This document shows, piece by piece, positions 11,468 to 26,800 of a DNA stretch of 64,000 bases. Positions within the stretch are counted from its first letter, which is position 1. Each line of letters opens with the position of its first letter. Below the pieces are notes generated by a model, which had not been told where the DNA came from, searched no databases, and saw only the letters and a program-made list of their open reading frames with translations. The position numbers and the translations under genes were made by a program. The DNA is from Strongyloides papillosus (lineage: Eukaryota > Nematoda > Chromadorea > Rhabditida > Strongyloididae): NCBI GenBank assembly GCA_005656395.1, contig SRSI01000050.1, forward strand, positions 4,092,001 to 4,156,000, read 5' to 3'.

Positions 11468-12881
11468 ATGGCCCCTAGAATTAAGGTTATTTCAAGAAAT
11501 CCTGATGACTATCAGAGAGAGTCAACTAGTAATATTTTTAAAGGTAATAATGATAAAAATCTTCCTAGTAAATCTGTATTTTTAAGTTACGAGAAATTTT
11601 AATGCTGCTAAGGATACATTTCAAAGTGCAATAGAATATACACGTGCATTGAATGCTGCAAAATTAGATAGAGTTTTTGCCAAACCATTTGTTGGAGCAT
11701 TAGAAGGTCATAATGAAGCTGTCACTTGTATAACTAAGCATCCAAATTACCTTGGTTACGTTGTTAGTGGGGCTCGTGATGGTGAATTTAAATTGTGGCA
11801 CGTTTCAACGCTTAAATGTCTAGCAACTATTCAAGCACATGAAGGTCTATTGACTGGCATTTCAATAGATGGAAAAGAAGGTAAATCAATAGTTACAACA
11901 GGATATGATAAACAATTAAAAGTTTGGGAATGGCCTAATGTTCAAAAGTATACATTTAATCAGTTAAAGGATACGGAACCCCTTGTTTCAGTGGCTTTAG
12001 ATTATGTACCACAGGGTGTTTCACATATCTATGATTCAACAGATTTTGTAGTTTGTGGTGAAGGTATCTCGTTATGGAAGCAGGAAAGAGATACACCATA
12101 TCATAAATATGATCTCGGAGTTAACTCTGTTTTCCATGTAAAATGTAATCCTGTAGAACCAACAATATTTGCTGGAACAACAAGTGATAGATCTGTATTT
12201 ATAATGGATACGCGTCAACAAGTTCCCGTAACAAAATTTGTTATGAAATTAAGAAATAACTCTATTGCTTGGAATCCAATGGAAGCATTTACTTTTACAA
12301 CAGCTAATGAAGATTATAATTTATATACATTTGATATACGTCATTTCAATAGAGCTTTAAATGTCCATTCTGATCATACAGCCGCTGTTATGAGTGTTGA
12401 TTACGCCCCAACAGGAAAGGAATTCGTCAGTGGATCATATGACAGAACCGTCAGGATATTTAATGTAGAAAGCTCGAGATCGAGAGAAATTTATCATGGT
12501 CAACGTATGCAACAAGTCTATTCTGTTTGTTACACAATGGATTCGAAATATATTCTGTCTGGTAGTAATGAAATGAATATTCGTGTTTGGAAATCAAATT
12601 CCTCCGAACAAATGGGTCCATTAAGTAAAAGAGAAAAACACACACACAATTATAATAAGGCTCTCATTAATCAGTATAAGAGTCATCCAGAGGTTCGAAA
12701 AATTGCTACTCATCGTCATGTACCAAAAAGTGTCTATTCCGCAAGAAAGGAACATAAAATTATACGTGAATCACAGAAAAGGAAAGCAGACAATAGAAGA
12801 GCAAATACTCGCAAAGGCGATGAACCTGAAGCTTACGTTGATGTTCGTGAAGATAATATTATTTCAAATGATTTAGATTAG
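11468..12881 (+). CDS. DCAF13: DCAF13 / Sof1 WD40 ribosome-biogenesis factor
   Basis: Two exons, join(11468..11543,11587..12881), 43-bp phase-1 intron; 456 aa, close to the ~445 aa of the family. The first exon gives M-A-P-R-I-K-V-I-S-R-N-P-D-D-Y, the family's N-terminal motif. The splice restores V-T-R-N-F before E-Y-T-R-A-L-N-A-A-K-L-D-R-V-F-A-K-P-F. WD40 repeats run from about residue 65 to 365, with repeat ends such as L-K-V-W-E-W, V-R-I-F-N-V and I-R-V-W-K-S. The C-terminal ~85 residues are the Sof1-like domain (H-T-H-N-Y-N-K-A-L, R-K-I-A-T-H-R-H-V-P). The family is a small-subunit processome component for 18S rRNA maturation in the nucleolus, and in animals also a CUL4-DDB1 adaptor. Confidence 0.95.
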
Positions 12882-13470
12882 ATTTGTTGTTAATGTATGT
12901 ATCATTGTATCTATAATTGTTGAGTTTTTAGATTATTATTTTAATACTTTCTTATCAATATTTTGTTCATTTTTCTTGTAATGTATCTGTTATGTTTAAT
13001 TTTAATAAAAAATTAATTTCTAATGTAAATATTTTACGGTGAACAACTCTAGATAAAGTCATAGTTGTTGGATTTCTACACATCTCAAATATAATATCAA
13101 TTTCACTTTTTGTGTTAAACAATAGTTATATGTTTACATTCTAGCTTTTATCATAATTTGTCTATTACATCAAATGCCTTTATGTAAAGTTTAAAACTTT
13201 GGTAATCGTTATTTTTTTTTATTGTAACAACATTATCATCATTGTCGCTAATAACCTATCTACCAAAATACGTATAGATCATTTGACATCACGACTTACT
13301 TAATTTTAACTTTTCCCCCAACCTTTATTGTTATCACATTAGTAATTTATAATAAAGATAACCAATAATAGAAAGTGATGCAAAAGGTGGAGATCAAATA
13401 CTCCTCCTTCTCTTTGTTGTGAAGAAAGGTACACGCTCCTACTTTACAAGTGTTTGGCCTTGATAGATTC
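12882..13470. other. Intergenic region with DCAF13 3' end
   Basis: Contains the DCAF13 poly(A) signal (AATAAA, 13004-13009) and then the distal upstream region of the cyclophilin gene. Nothing coding seen. Confidence 0.5.
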
Positions 13471-13483
13471 TTCCAGAACTTTC
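13471..13483 (+). promoter_or_regulatory. Heat-shock element upstream of cyclophilin
   Basis: TTCCAGAACTTTC is three perfect alternating units (TTC-nn-GAA-nn-TTC), the HSF-1 binding consensus. It is 36 bp upstream of a TATAAAAA box, the usual heat-shock promoter geometry. Confidence 0.6.
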
Positions 13484-13519
13484 TATAATACATAATTATG
13501 GTAACATTCTTCCACTGCA

Positions 13520-13527
13520 TATAAAAA
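13520..13527 (+). promoter_or_regulatory. TATA box downstream of the heat-shock element
   Basis: TATAAAAA. Initiation would be expected about 30 bp downstream, around 13550, some 300 bp before the cyclophilin ATG. That leaves room for a 5' UTR intron ending at the TTTTTTTTAG acceptor at 13832-13841. A 31-codon frame (13581..13676) begins just after the expected start site and could be an upstream ORF. Confidence 0.5.
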
Positions 13528-13848
13528 ATCTCTCCAAGAGCTATAACTTTTTAGACAAGACTCATTATAAATATTTTGGAATGGCTATCATAAACCCACG
13601 TTCCATTCGTAGATGGTTTATTTACTATCTAACTACTATCATTTTTAAGTCTTTTTTATCCCCTGCTTTGTTATAATTCGCTTATCGTCAAGCTAAAAGA
13701 CTTTGTCGGGATTTTCATCTCTTATATACATTTGGGATGTTGTTAAAATTGATTTTTCTATGTTTGTTTTTTTTGTACAAATGTCTTTGATAATACTTTC
13801 ATTTATTGATAAATAATTTGTCTTTATTTCTTTTTTTTAGAAGAAAAC

Positions 13849-14514
<666 letters not shown>

Positions 14515-15566
14515 TTTTAAACCTCCAAGTTTATTTATAACTTTTCTATAAATTAACTTTTATTGTGTACTGATCTCTTCCCTGAGATCTACCATCTTTT
14601 GATTTTTAACAAATATCTTTAACGTATTTTTATCGTGTTTATGGTATTGCAATAAATTGGTGGTTTTTGTACTCTTGTTTTTTCTTCTAAAATCACGGGT
14701 GATTGGAAACATTCAATGATAATTACTCTTAAACAATACGCCTACGAAGTGTCTCTAGAAATTTTTGTGGAAATTTTGTTTTCAGGGTTGTTTTTAACCA
14801 ATTAATAATTATAGGTGTTTTACTTTTTTTAGTATAACAAGAGGGCGTTAGATAAATTTTTAGTTTTTAAAGTGCATAGATATCAATTTCCAAGCTGATG
14901 ACCTTGTTCTTTCTTTGTAGTAACATTCAATTATCAAAATATTTTTATTTTTTGTTATTGTAGTAAAAAAACGGGTGGATGTCGTACACGGAAGTCAACG
15001 TGAAAAATTAAATATTTTTCTTTAAAATTTAACATATGGATGTTAAGTATGTCAAAAATTACTACTGGTTGTTTTTGTTGATATTTAAGAATAACGATTT
15101 CAATATTATCATATTTTTGAAAAGTAAATAATCTCTGACGTTTATATATGAAAGCTGTGAAAAGATTAAACTATGATGTATTATGTAAAAAATTTTTATA
15201 GATTTATTTTTAATTATTGGTAAAAAAAATCAATATATCTTTTTTAAAACGAATATTTTTAATGTAACATTATTTGTGTAAAATTAAGTGGTAATAATTT
15301 ATGTAAATAGCAACTAATACACTTAGAATTACGTATTTATCTGTAAAGTAAAAAAATATGCTTTACTACTATTATAGTTATATTAGTAAATATTTTATAA
15401 AAAAGTTTTAATGACACGTTTTTCATATATTTCATTTGATTTAATATGAAAAACAGTTTAAAACATGGTAAATCAAATAGCCTCTAAAATTTGCATGTTA
15501 AGAGCTCTATTTATATTCCGTTTTTCATCAATTTAATTATACTCATACAAATATTTTGTCATTAAA
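14515..15566. other. Intergenic region, 1.05 kb
   Basis: Begins with the cyclophilin 3' UTR (AATAAA at 14651-14656). A less AT-rich patch around 14970-15000 has no recognisable content. No gene seen. Confidence 0.5.
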
Positions 15567-16456
15567 ATGTCTTTAATCTCAAATACCTCCACGCCTGAGG
15601 AGGACGATGACGATGAAACTTACAATTTATCAGAGGGAACATCAACTTCACAAGGAGACGAAGAAATTACAAGTACAGAGGATGAAAGTGAAACAAGTGA
15701 TTCAACTCAAATAGATCCCTTAATTGCTGGAAAACTTAAGAAATATTTAAAAAAATATGACTTGGAATATTTTAAACATAGTTGTTCAAATAAATATATT
15801 GATTTAAGTAACCTTCCGGAAGTTAATCCTGATAGTGATGATCAATTATTTTACTATGAAAAATGGTAAGTTAATGTAATATGAAAGTTTTTTATATATT
15901 TTTTTAAGTTTTGTAACAAAAGATGAAATGGACAAATTAATGGCTAGTAAAGTTGAAGAAGCAAAAATACAGGAGGACGAATCAAGTTATGAGATCATGG
16001 ACAGTTGTGATGTAATGAAAAAACTGGCTAATCAGGATGATTGTAGTACATGTCATGATGATTGTAAATCATGCCATGATAGTCATGCAAAGAAATGGTA
16101 CAATAAATTAAATGTTTCTTCAAAGAATTGTGATTCTCAAATAACTGATAGTGAATCCTTAACATATAAGTCTCGTTTTAAGGATAAATATTATACAAGC
16201 TTATATTGCCATCCATATAACCTACTAAAATATGGTAATGATTTATTTGAAACATATGAAAAATTTGAAAAAGACGTTCAAAATTCAAGAATAAAAAGGT
16301 ATAGGAAAATTTTAAGTGATGATGGATTTGAGTTTGTTGACGACTCCATGTCTATTTACAAAGAAAAAAGTGGAATAAAGGTTAAAAAAAGTAAGTTCAC
16401 CATCATAAAATGCTAATCAAAATGTTTTAGATAAAAAAAATAAAGAAAATAATTAA
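15567..16456 (+). CDS. Unrecognised acidic protein with a Cys/His cluster
   Basis: Three exons, join(15567..15865,15909..16390,16431..16456), introns of 43 and 40 bp with good TTTTTAAG/TTTTAG acceptors; 268 aa. I do not recognise it. The N-terminal ~55 residues are very acidic and Ser/Thr-rich. A middle segment holds C-S-T-C-H-D-D-C-K-S-C-H, a tight cluster of four Cys and two His that could bind a metal. The rest is Lys/Asp/Tyr-rich and hydrophilic, with no signal peptide or membrane segment. It is 233 bp upstream of a CK1-like kinase on the same strand. In nematodes such orphans next to CK1-like kinases are often sperm-enriched, which is inference only. Confidence 0.75.
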
Positions 16457-16689
16457 TTATATTAAGAAATATTCCACATTTATCAATATTATATTTTTTT
16501 TATCTAACACACTGAAAAGTAAATAAATTCTTATTTTTATTATATTTTTTATCATTAAATTAATGTATTTCTGAATTATGAATAAAAGAATGAAAATTTT
16601 GAATTTGATATAAAAAAAAAATAAAATTTTAATATAATAAAATAATTAAGATTTTTAATCAAAAATTGTAATGATTTTATTATTCTTCA

Positions 16690-17888
16690 ATGATTTGTTG
16701 TGGTGGTATGGATAACAAGTACATTAAGCACAATGTTATTCCATCTCCAAATATTACCAATCTTTGTCATCGTCAAAACTGTGATACCAAATTGAAGTAT
16801 ATAGATAATAAGTATACTAAAATATTAAATGACAATTATATTGTTTGTAATAATGATATTAAAAAACCTCAAATTGAATGTATTCATGAAAATAGTGGTA
16901 TGTTTTTTATTTCTTCCAAAAAATAATTTGAATTTTATGTAATTTTAAAGATTTAGATTTAAATTTATCATCTTTTGCTACCAATTGCTTTGAGGAGGAA
17001 AATTTTAAGGAACTTATTCAAGCATACCTTCCACATCATTATTTGGGAGAAGTTATTGGACAAGGAGGTTTCGGAAAAGTTTATTATGTCTTTTCATCTA
17101 AATCTAATAGAAAGTATGCTGTCAAATTCTTAAAGAATAAAGATTCATTTGAACAGGAGTATCAAATTTTGAGCGTTGTAACAAAATTACAAAATGATTA
17201 TTTTTGTAAAATTTACCGAGCTCATTGTAGTAGTGATGGAGCTTTCTTTGTTCTCTCTCTCCAAGGAAAAAATTTAAAATCTATTATGAACGGATTACCC
17301 AAAAGAAGATTTAGTGGAAGTACTGCTTTGAGAATTGGTAGTCAGATGCTAGAGGCTATTCAATTTTTCCATACTACAGGATACGTTCATCGTGATATTA
17401 AATTAAGTAACTTTGTCTTATCAGGTGAAAATGATACTAAAATAAAATTAATTGATTTTGGTATTTGTCGTGCCTACAAACGTCATGGAACGATTGTTGA
17501 TTTGGCATTAGCACGTAAACCAAAGAGATATGTTGGAACACTTCATTATTGTTCATTACCAATTCATAATTTAATACCAGCCTCTCCAAGAGATGATATT
17601 GAATCGTGGTTTTATAGTTTTATGCAAGCTTTACAAGGAAAAGTTCCATGGTACAAATGTAAAAAGGAAGATTTTGAAGTGGTAAAATATATGAAAGAAG
17701 ATTTAAGAACATGGACTTATCAACAAGTCGATGTCTACAAGTACAGAACAATATTTCCTTTGCTTCAGAAAATTGATAAAACTGGGTATTATGATGAAAT
17801 TAATTATCAGTATTATCAAGATCATATAGAAAAAATTATGGCAGCTAATGATGTTGAAATGGGACATCCTTTTGATTGGCAAAATTAA
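16690..17888 (+). CDS. CK1/TTBK-like protein kinase
   Basis: Two exons, join(16690..16897,16951..17888), 53-bp phase-1 intron; 381 aa. The first ~105 residues are a Cys/Asn-rich extension without a known domain. The kinase domain follows: glycine loop G-Q-G-G-F-G-K-V, ATP lysine in Y-A-V-K-F-L-K, catalytic V-H-R-D-I-K-L-S-N-F, D-F-G-I-C-R, then R-Y-V-G-T-L-H-Y-C-S and D-D-I-E-S-W-F-Y. The latter replaces the APE region, as is typical of the casein kinase 1 superfamily. It ends shortly after the domain with H-P-F-D-W. It belongs to the nematode-expanded CK1/TTBK-like group, many of which are male-germline expressed; the substrate is unknown. The catalytic residues are intact, so activity is likely. 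Confidence 0.9.
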
Positions 17889-18106
17889 ATGAAGATATAA
17901 AAAGAAATTAAACTCTCTAAAAGTATACTTTAATTATTTTATCATAACTAACAATAATAAAAAATATAGTATGTAAGCATGAATCATCAGTGAAATCAAA
18001 TGATTGACATAAATTATTCCATACATAATCACTACAATAATTTAAATAAAAAATAATGATTTTATTATTCATAATTTGTTGATCTTAAATGAAAATTTTA
18101 AATCAC

Positions 18107-18114
18107 TATATAAA
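18107..18114 (+). promoter_or_regulatory. TATA box before the S/T-P-rich orphan gene
   Basis: TATATAAA, 58 bp before the ATG at 18172. It argues that this gene has its own promoter despite lying only 283 bp after the CK1-like kinase gene. Confidence 0.4.
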
Positions 18115-18171
18115 TAGAATATTCTTTATAATTTGTTATCATTTTTACTAATTTAAAAAAAAATTTACTAA

Positions 18172-20300
18172 ATGGTTTTATCTGGAGAAAAATCCTTAAA
18201 GTATCGTCCTGATTATGAATACAATAGGGTAGCTGAAACTTTACTTTATCAAGCACAATATGCCTATGATTATTATGTACATTATATGTACAATTATTTA
18301 AAGAAAAGAAAACCATTAGCTGATGAAGATTCATTGAAAAAAGCCTCTCATATTCATGCTAAAAGATGTGCCGACAAAGTTTTAAAAGGTCTTGTGGCTA
18401 AAGATATGGCTATCAAGAGATCATTTAGTAAACAATTATATTGGTATGGTTCAATTCATGGATCTAGTAATGATTATCAACAATGTGAAGCAATTAACAA
18501 TCAACAAAAATCTAATCTTGACGTGTATTTTCATAATTCTTACTGTAAGTTTTATCTCCAATTTTATTTTATTCAAAAATCTATATTTCAGTAAAACAAA
18601 ACTGGAAATACTTACCAAATGGTAAATATGTTTATGAAAACACAAAATTTACATCACTCGTACCTATATGTTTTGCTGATAGTCTCTTTTTATTTGATTT
18701 TTGTCTATTGAAACCAGAAGGTGTTTCACAAAGATGTGGTTATCTTGTTGAGACAGCAGCTGATTTCAATGAAGAGAAGTGTAAACTTGAACCAGCACTA
18801 AAATTTACTTTACATGTTCCAAAAAATGATCTTCAAGAATTCAATGATCTTGAGGAGGTTTATGAAGCTAAAGAAACAACTAATAGCGGTGGTAAATTAA
18901 CAGGAGCTAAAGTTTATTATACACCAAAAGAATTTGATAACGATATTCAAAGTATTCATACGGCATGTTGTGATAAGACCTATGATTATAGTTTTGAAAA
19001 CGACCACATCTCAACAAAAAATTACACAATTCGACAACTCGATGATTACATGAAAAATGACAAAAATTTCCTCAATGATGAGAATACATTTTATGAAAAA
19101 TTTACCACTGATACTATTGAAAAAAGTCCTATAATATTTAAGTACAGAAAAACACCTAAATTCAATATATTTGGAGAAAAGGATGAAAATGAAAATATAG
19201 AAGATAAGGGTAATGAAACAATATCAAAAGCTCCATTTAATGCAAAAGTTTCGTACTTCCAAAAAATTACCCAAGATCCAATAAACGAAGGAATAAAATC
19301 AGAAAATATATTTAAAGAAAAACTAACAGAATTTGAGAGTAATTCAAAGGTTGAAGTTTTGAAAAATGATGCAAAAACAAATATTAGTTTTTCAAATGCA
19401 TGGTTTAATCAGGAGAATAAAAAAGAAAGTGATTTTCTAGATTCTTCATCTAAAAAAACTAAAGAACATACGAATGAGTATTACTTTAAAAGCCGTAATC
19501 TTTCTGGCCCAAAGCCATTCAAAACAACAAATACTCATTTAAAACAACAACAATTAACGACCAAACAACTAACAAAACCACAAAAAGAGGTATTATCAAA
19601 TGATGATGAGTTTGATGATGATTTTGAAATATCAAACATCCCACCTCCACTAACATTTAATCATTTGGAGGAAGTCAAAAAATTAAGAGAAGATGTTATT
19701 ATAGAAAAAAATAAAGCTCCAATTGAAAATGACAAAAAAGTGAAAATGATGGTTATCAAAGAAGATTCTAAAGAAAGTAGTGGAATTTTATTATCACCAT
19801 CTCCTTGTGAATTAGGAAACCAGAATCGTTACAACAAAAAATGCAATTATTGCAAAGTAGTATCAGCACCACCAACGCCTATGTCAACACCAAATACTTT
19901 AAATCGGGCCTTCAAAGAAACACCTAAGGAGACTCCCAAAGGAAAATATAAAAAATTTAACAGTGTCAAAAGTACCACAAGATGTAAAGAAAAGTACTAC
20001 TACTCAAATTCAATATCACCCATACCATGTAAATCACCGAAGAGAAATGTTAATGAGAAAAGTAGAAGTCTCTATAATGATAATAAAAAACCACAATTTG
20101 ATGAAGAATCTTTGCTTAATGAGTTAACATCCCCAAGATACAAGAAAACATTAAATAGAGACTTCCTTATGGCAACACCAAAAGATAAGAAGAAAAAAAG
20201 TGGAAAGTTATTTTCCAATGATCGAAATATTGTTGGAACAATCATAAAACTCTTAACACCGAAATCAATGCAAAAAACTGGTAAAATGGTTCGTGCTTAA
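18172..20300 (+). CDS. Unrecognised S/T-P-rich, Lys-rich protein
   Basis: Two exons, join(18172..18544,18592..20300), 47-bp phase-1 intron (TTTCAG acceptor); 693 aa. No family recognised. Residues 1 to about 250 look folded: helices rich in Tyr and Leu with several Cys (D-Y-Q-Q-C-E-A-I-N-N, S-Q-R-C-G-Y-L-V-E-T) and no signal peptide. The rest is disordered, strongly charged and full of proline-directed phosphosite-like motifs (L-S-P-S-P, P-P-T-P-M-S-T-P, K-E-T-P-K-E-T-P-K, S-P-I-P-C-K-S-P-K-R). It ends in a very basic tail with L-T-P-K-S. This composition suits a cytoskeletal or chromatin-associated protein controlled by CDK/MAPK-type kinases, but that is inference. The N-terminal part is the better query for homologs. 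Confidence 0.8.
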
Positions 20301-21300
20301 AAAAACAAGATTAGTAGTATAAGAAAAACTTTCTTTCTTGAACCTGTCTCCTCTCTAACAAAAAATCATTTACTCTTATATCATACCATTAAATTTATCA
20401 TTTTTTTTATTTATATCACAAATTTTATTGATACTTCCAAAACAATAAAGCACATAAAAAAGTTTATATATATTTTTATATCGAAAACAAAACAATAAAA
20501 AATATCCATTTTTTTTCTTTTTTTTGAAAGTAATTTATTAAAATAAAAAATACCTCGGTATAAAGATAAAATATACTAATGTACATATTATATGTTGGTG
20601 TTAAAATACATTAACAATAATAATAGAGAATCTTTTTGATATAAAATTCTAAGTATAATATCAATTTAAATATAATAATAAAAGAAATAATAAACTATTA
20701 AACAGAACTAATAAGATACAAGAATGAAGGAAAAAAATAATCAAAATACATATGTGTATGTCCTCTATATTTGTAGGAATGAATTGATACATCAATTATA
20801 TATATATTAATAATTTTTGTGGAGAAATAATAATAAAAACAAATATGTGTGGAGTGGAATAATAAAAAATAGAATGTTATGATATATATATAATAAATGT
20901 ATAATAAAAAAATACTAAAAAAAGAAAAATTAATAAAATTAATCGAAAAATGATGGATATTCCCATTAATCCCATTCTTGGCTAAATTGACTGATAATAA
21001 TTACATATATCACTCCATTATCTCTATTTTTTAGTAAATATATGGTATTTATATATTTGAAGATAGAGTAATGAATATCGATATAAAATTATAGTAAAAC
21101 ATTGAAATTAAAGAGTAAATCATTTAAAAACTGATCTAATGATATAATCACCATTTTTCTTTATATACTTTCCCATTTTGTTATCAGAAAAAATTTAACT
21201 GTCATTTCTCTTTAAAGCGAAGAGCTTCTTCTCATTATAACACAGCAAAATCTTCTACATCAACTATCATTTTCCTTAAAAAAACATCATCATTATTTTT
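20301..21300. other. Convergent intergenic region, 1.0 kb
   Basis: 3' regions of the S/T-P-rich gene and of mdt-15. Extremely AT-rich with poly-A/T and ATATAT runs; no gene or clear structure. Confidence 0.5.
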
Positions 21301-23540
<2,240 letters not shown>

Positions 23541-23825
23541 AATAGGTAACCTTTTTTTTAGAGTAATATATTAAAGAGAAAGCACTCTGAAAATTAATTA
23601 CATCATTAATAATATAATCTTACAATTACATTACAAAAAAATATAATAAACAGACTATAACTGTAAATTATAAATAACAACGACAAAAAATATATATAAG
23701 ATTCAATATAGAGAAATAAAGAAGAAAAAGTAAATTAGAGATGAAAAGTGAAAAGACATATTCAATTAACATATAATAAAATAGACATATGTGTAATAAA
23801 TAGAAGAATGATATCAATTGTAAGA
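23541..23825. other. Short same-strand gap between ddx-23 and mdt-15
   Basis: 285 bp separate the ddx-23 stop from the mdt-15 start. The distance would allow a nematode operon, but no pyrimidine-AG trans-splice acceptor is visible close to the mdt-15 ATG, so an independent promoter is equally possible. Confidence 0.4.
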
Positions 23826-26800
23826 TTAGATCATTTCATTAGTTACGATAAACAGTTTCATCTTGGCGTCTTTTGTGACAATAGCGCCAGGTTTTGTCTG
23901 AGCATCAGGATGATTAGCTAATTCAGGTGGACAAACAGATACTGGACTTTCAATTAAACATTGTTTCAAATCATAGTAAACATCTTTATCTTCTGGTGTC
24001 AAAAATGTAACTGCTCTTCCTTTCTTACCAGCACGACCTAAAATTAAAAAATATATAAAAATATTGTGATATGATAAATAACTCACCAGTTCTTCCTATT
24101 CTATGAGTATAATCTTCAATTGATTTAGCCATGTCATAATTTAATACTAATGCTACATCTTTAATATCAATACCTCTACCAGCAACATCAGTAGCAACGA
24201 GTATATCTTTTTTATTTTCTTTTAATGCTGCTAATGAACTCTCACGGGCATCTTGTCCTTTACCACCATGAAGGACTGCTGGATTGAATCCCATACTTAA
24301 TAAACTTTTTGCTAATATATCAGCACCTTTCTTTTGATTAACAAAAATAATTATTGGTGGTTCATAATATTTTGTTAGTACTTCAATAATCTTCTTTCTT
24401 TTCTGTTCCTCTGATATCATATAAACAATTTGTTCAATTCTTTCAGTTGGACGGCCAATAGAACCAACATAAACAATGGCAGGTCGTCGCAAATATTGCC
24501 GTGCTAATCTTTCTATTGCCGGTGACATTGTTGCTGTAAACATTACTGTCTAAAGAAATAATTAAACATATAGAAATATAAATCACAATTATATTATTTA
24601 ACAGTAATTATCTAGGAAAAGAAAAAAAAAGTTTTATACTACCATATATTGGTAAATAATTAATATATTTCTCTCTTATATTTAGAATATATATCATTAT
24701 TAGTTAGGTAAAATATATGTCTTATGACATTATAACCATAAAGACAATCAACTTTTCCTAATTTTATTATAAAAAGGGTATAAAATAAGAAGTAAAAAAA
24801 AGTATAGAAAAGAAAATCATATATGTACTAGTTAATAATTATATTAAAACTTCTTTTTTAAACTAACCTGTCTATACTTGTTTTTAGTCATAAAATTTGC
24901 TAGTAAACTCGACTCATTTTCTGCTTCCTCAGAATCTGGTTTCATGTTACTAACTGGCATGTACTCTAATATTTTGTTAACTTCTGGTTCAAAACCAAGA
25001 TCAAGCATACGATCAGCCTCATCGAGAATTAGATAAGAACACATATTTAATGATATATAACTATTATCTAATGTATCAATTAAACGACCAGGGGTAGCAA
25101 TAACAATATCAACACCCATACGAACTTTTAATGCCTGGTCTTCTTTAGAAGCTCCACCAATTACAGAAACAGTTTTAGTTCCTAAATGTTGTCCAAATTT
25201 GATTGCTTCCTGTTCTATTTGTTGAGCGAGCTCTCTTGTAGGTGCCAAAATAACAGCATATGGTCCATTTCCATCTAATATATCAGTTGTTTCCTTTTTT
25301 GGAATTGTTGTTATCCATACTAGGAGAGGTATCAAAAATGCTGCAGTTTTACCGGAACCTGTTTCAGCAACACCAATAATATCACGATTACTTAAACCAA
25401 TAGGAATAGCTTGTCTTTGAATTGGCGTTGGTTCCTAAAAATATATAAAAATAAAACAAGGAAGAAAAAAAAATGTATTAAATATTTTAATAATTATTTA
25501 AAGCATCATGTTAAGAGCTTTTTACACAATACATTATCAATATAAAGATGAAGTATTAGTGTGTATACACACATATTGTCATTAGAAAATATATAGATAA
25601 AAATGTACGTGTGTGTTCTACACAACATGTGAAAATGACATTTAAACGAATGTGAAACCTAGGAAACTGGCACATAAATATATATTATTTAAATGTCCAC
25701 ATAATTTGAATATATGTTATATTAAAGTACAAATAAACTTTATTAATAAAAATATAGTAAAGGAAAAAAAATATCTTTTCATTGAATTAAGTACGTGAAA
25801 GATAATTAGAAGATGGAAAAAAGGACAATAAAAATTTTATATGGTTTTTACTGAAGCACATATACTCCTTTTTTTACTATAGAAATTCTTCAAATAAGAG
25901 TAAATATTTAAAGAATCTTAATAAATATATAAAAATAATTAAGTTTAATTAAAATAAAAATTTTAATGATAAAATACAGATTGTAGAGAGGAGAATGCTG
26001 ATTAATTAAAAGGAAAGACAACATTTAGATGTACCATTTTCTGTGGTAATAAGATAGAGAGAAATAAAAAATTTTAAATGCTAAAAATGATATGGTATAT
26101 TATTAATTATAAAATAATTTTATGAGTTATTAGATTAATTGAAGATTTATCATTTACGTGTGTTTTTGTTATAGAAGAAAAACAAAAAGTCAAAGATACA
26201 GCACACACGTAATGTGGTATATGTATGTATGTTCATATATATATATATATTTAATAATAATATGTATCTAATGTTATCATCTATTGATACATATAAATAT
26301 AGGAAAGGTAACGTTTATTGACATTGAATTATTTATAAGAATGGAGACACGGAAAAGATAAGATAGTGATAAAGGATAAAATATGTGTTGTAAAATTTTG
26401 ATGAAGAAACGGAAGCCTGTTGTAGAGTGTATTGGAAAAATGAAAATAACGAAAGAGAGAAACAACAAATATATTGTTTAAATATACGCTTTTTTGGTAA
26501 TTTATTTTTTATTATATAAAATTTAATATAAAAACATGGTAAAAAATATATTTATTTTTAAATCTACATCTTTTATACAATTTAAAAAAAAAGAAAAAAA
26601 TATGTTTCATTTTACATCTAACATTTGTATCTAATTAAGGGAAAACATGTCAGTTAGTTAGAAATTCATAAAACAACTTATCAATATAAATAAAAGAGAG
26701 AGAAAAAAAAGAATCGCAAGGTACATTGGAAAGATAAACTATATAACTAGGGTGTAAGTTTTTAAAATTAAAGTTCATTTTTTAATTAAAGGTCACATGT

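Noticed and set aside
16040..16080. Tandem C-x2-C-H units as haem c attachment sites
   Set aside because: Protein lacks a mitochondrial or secretory signal and is acidic and disordered; a metal site or chance is more likely than a cytochrome.
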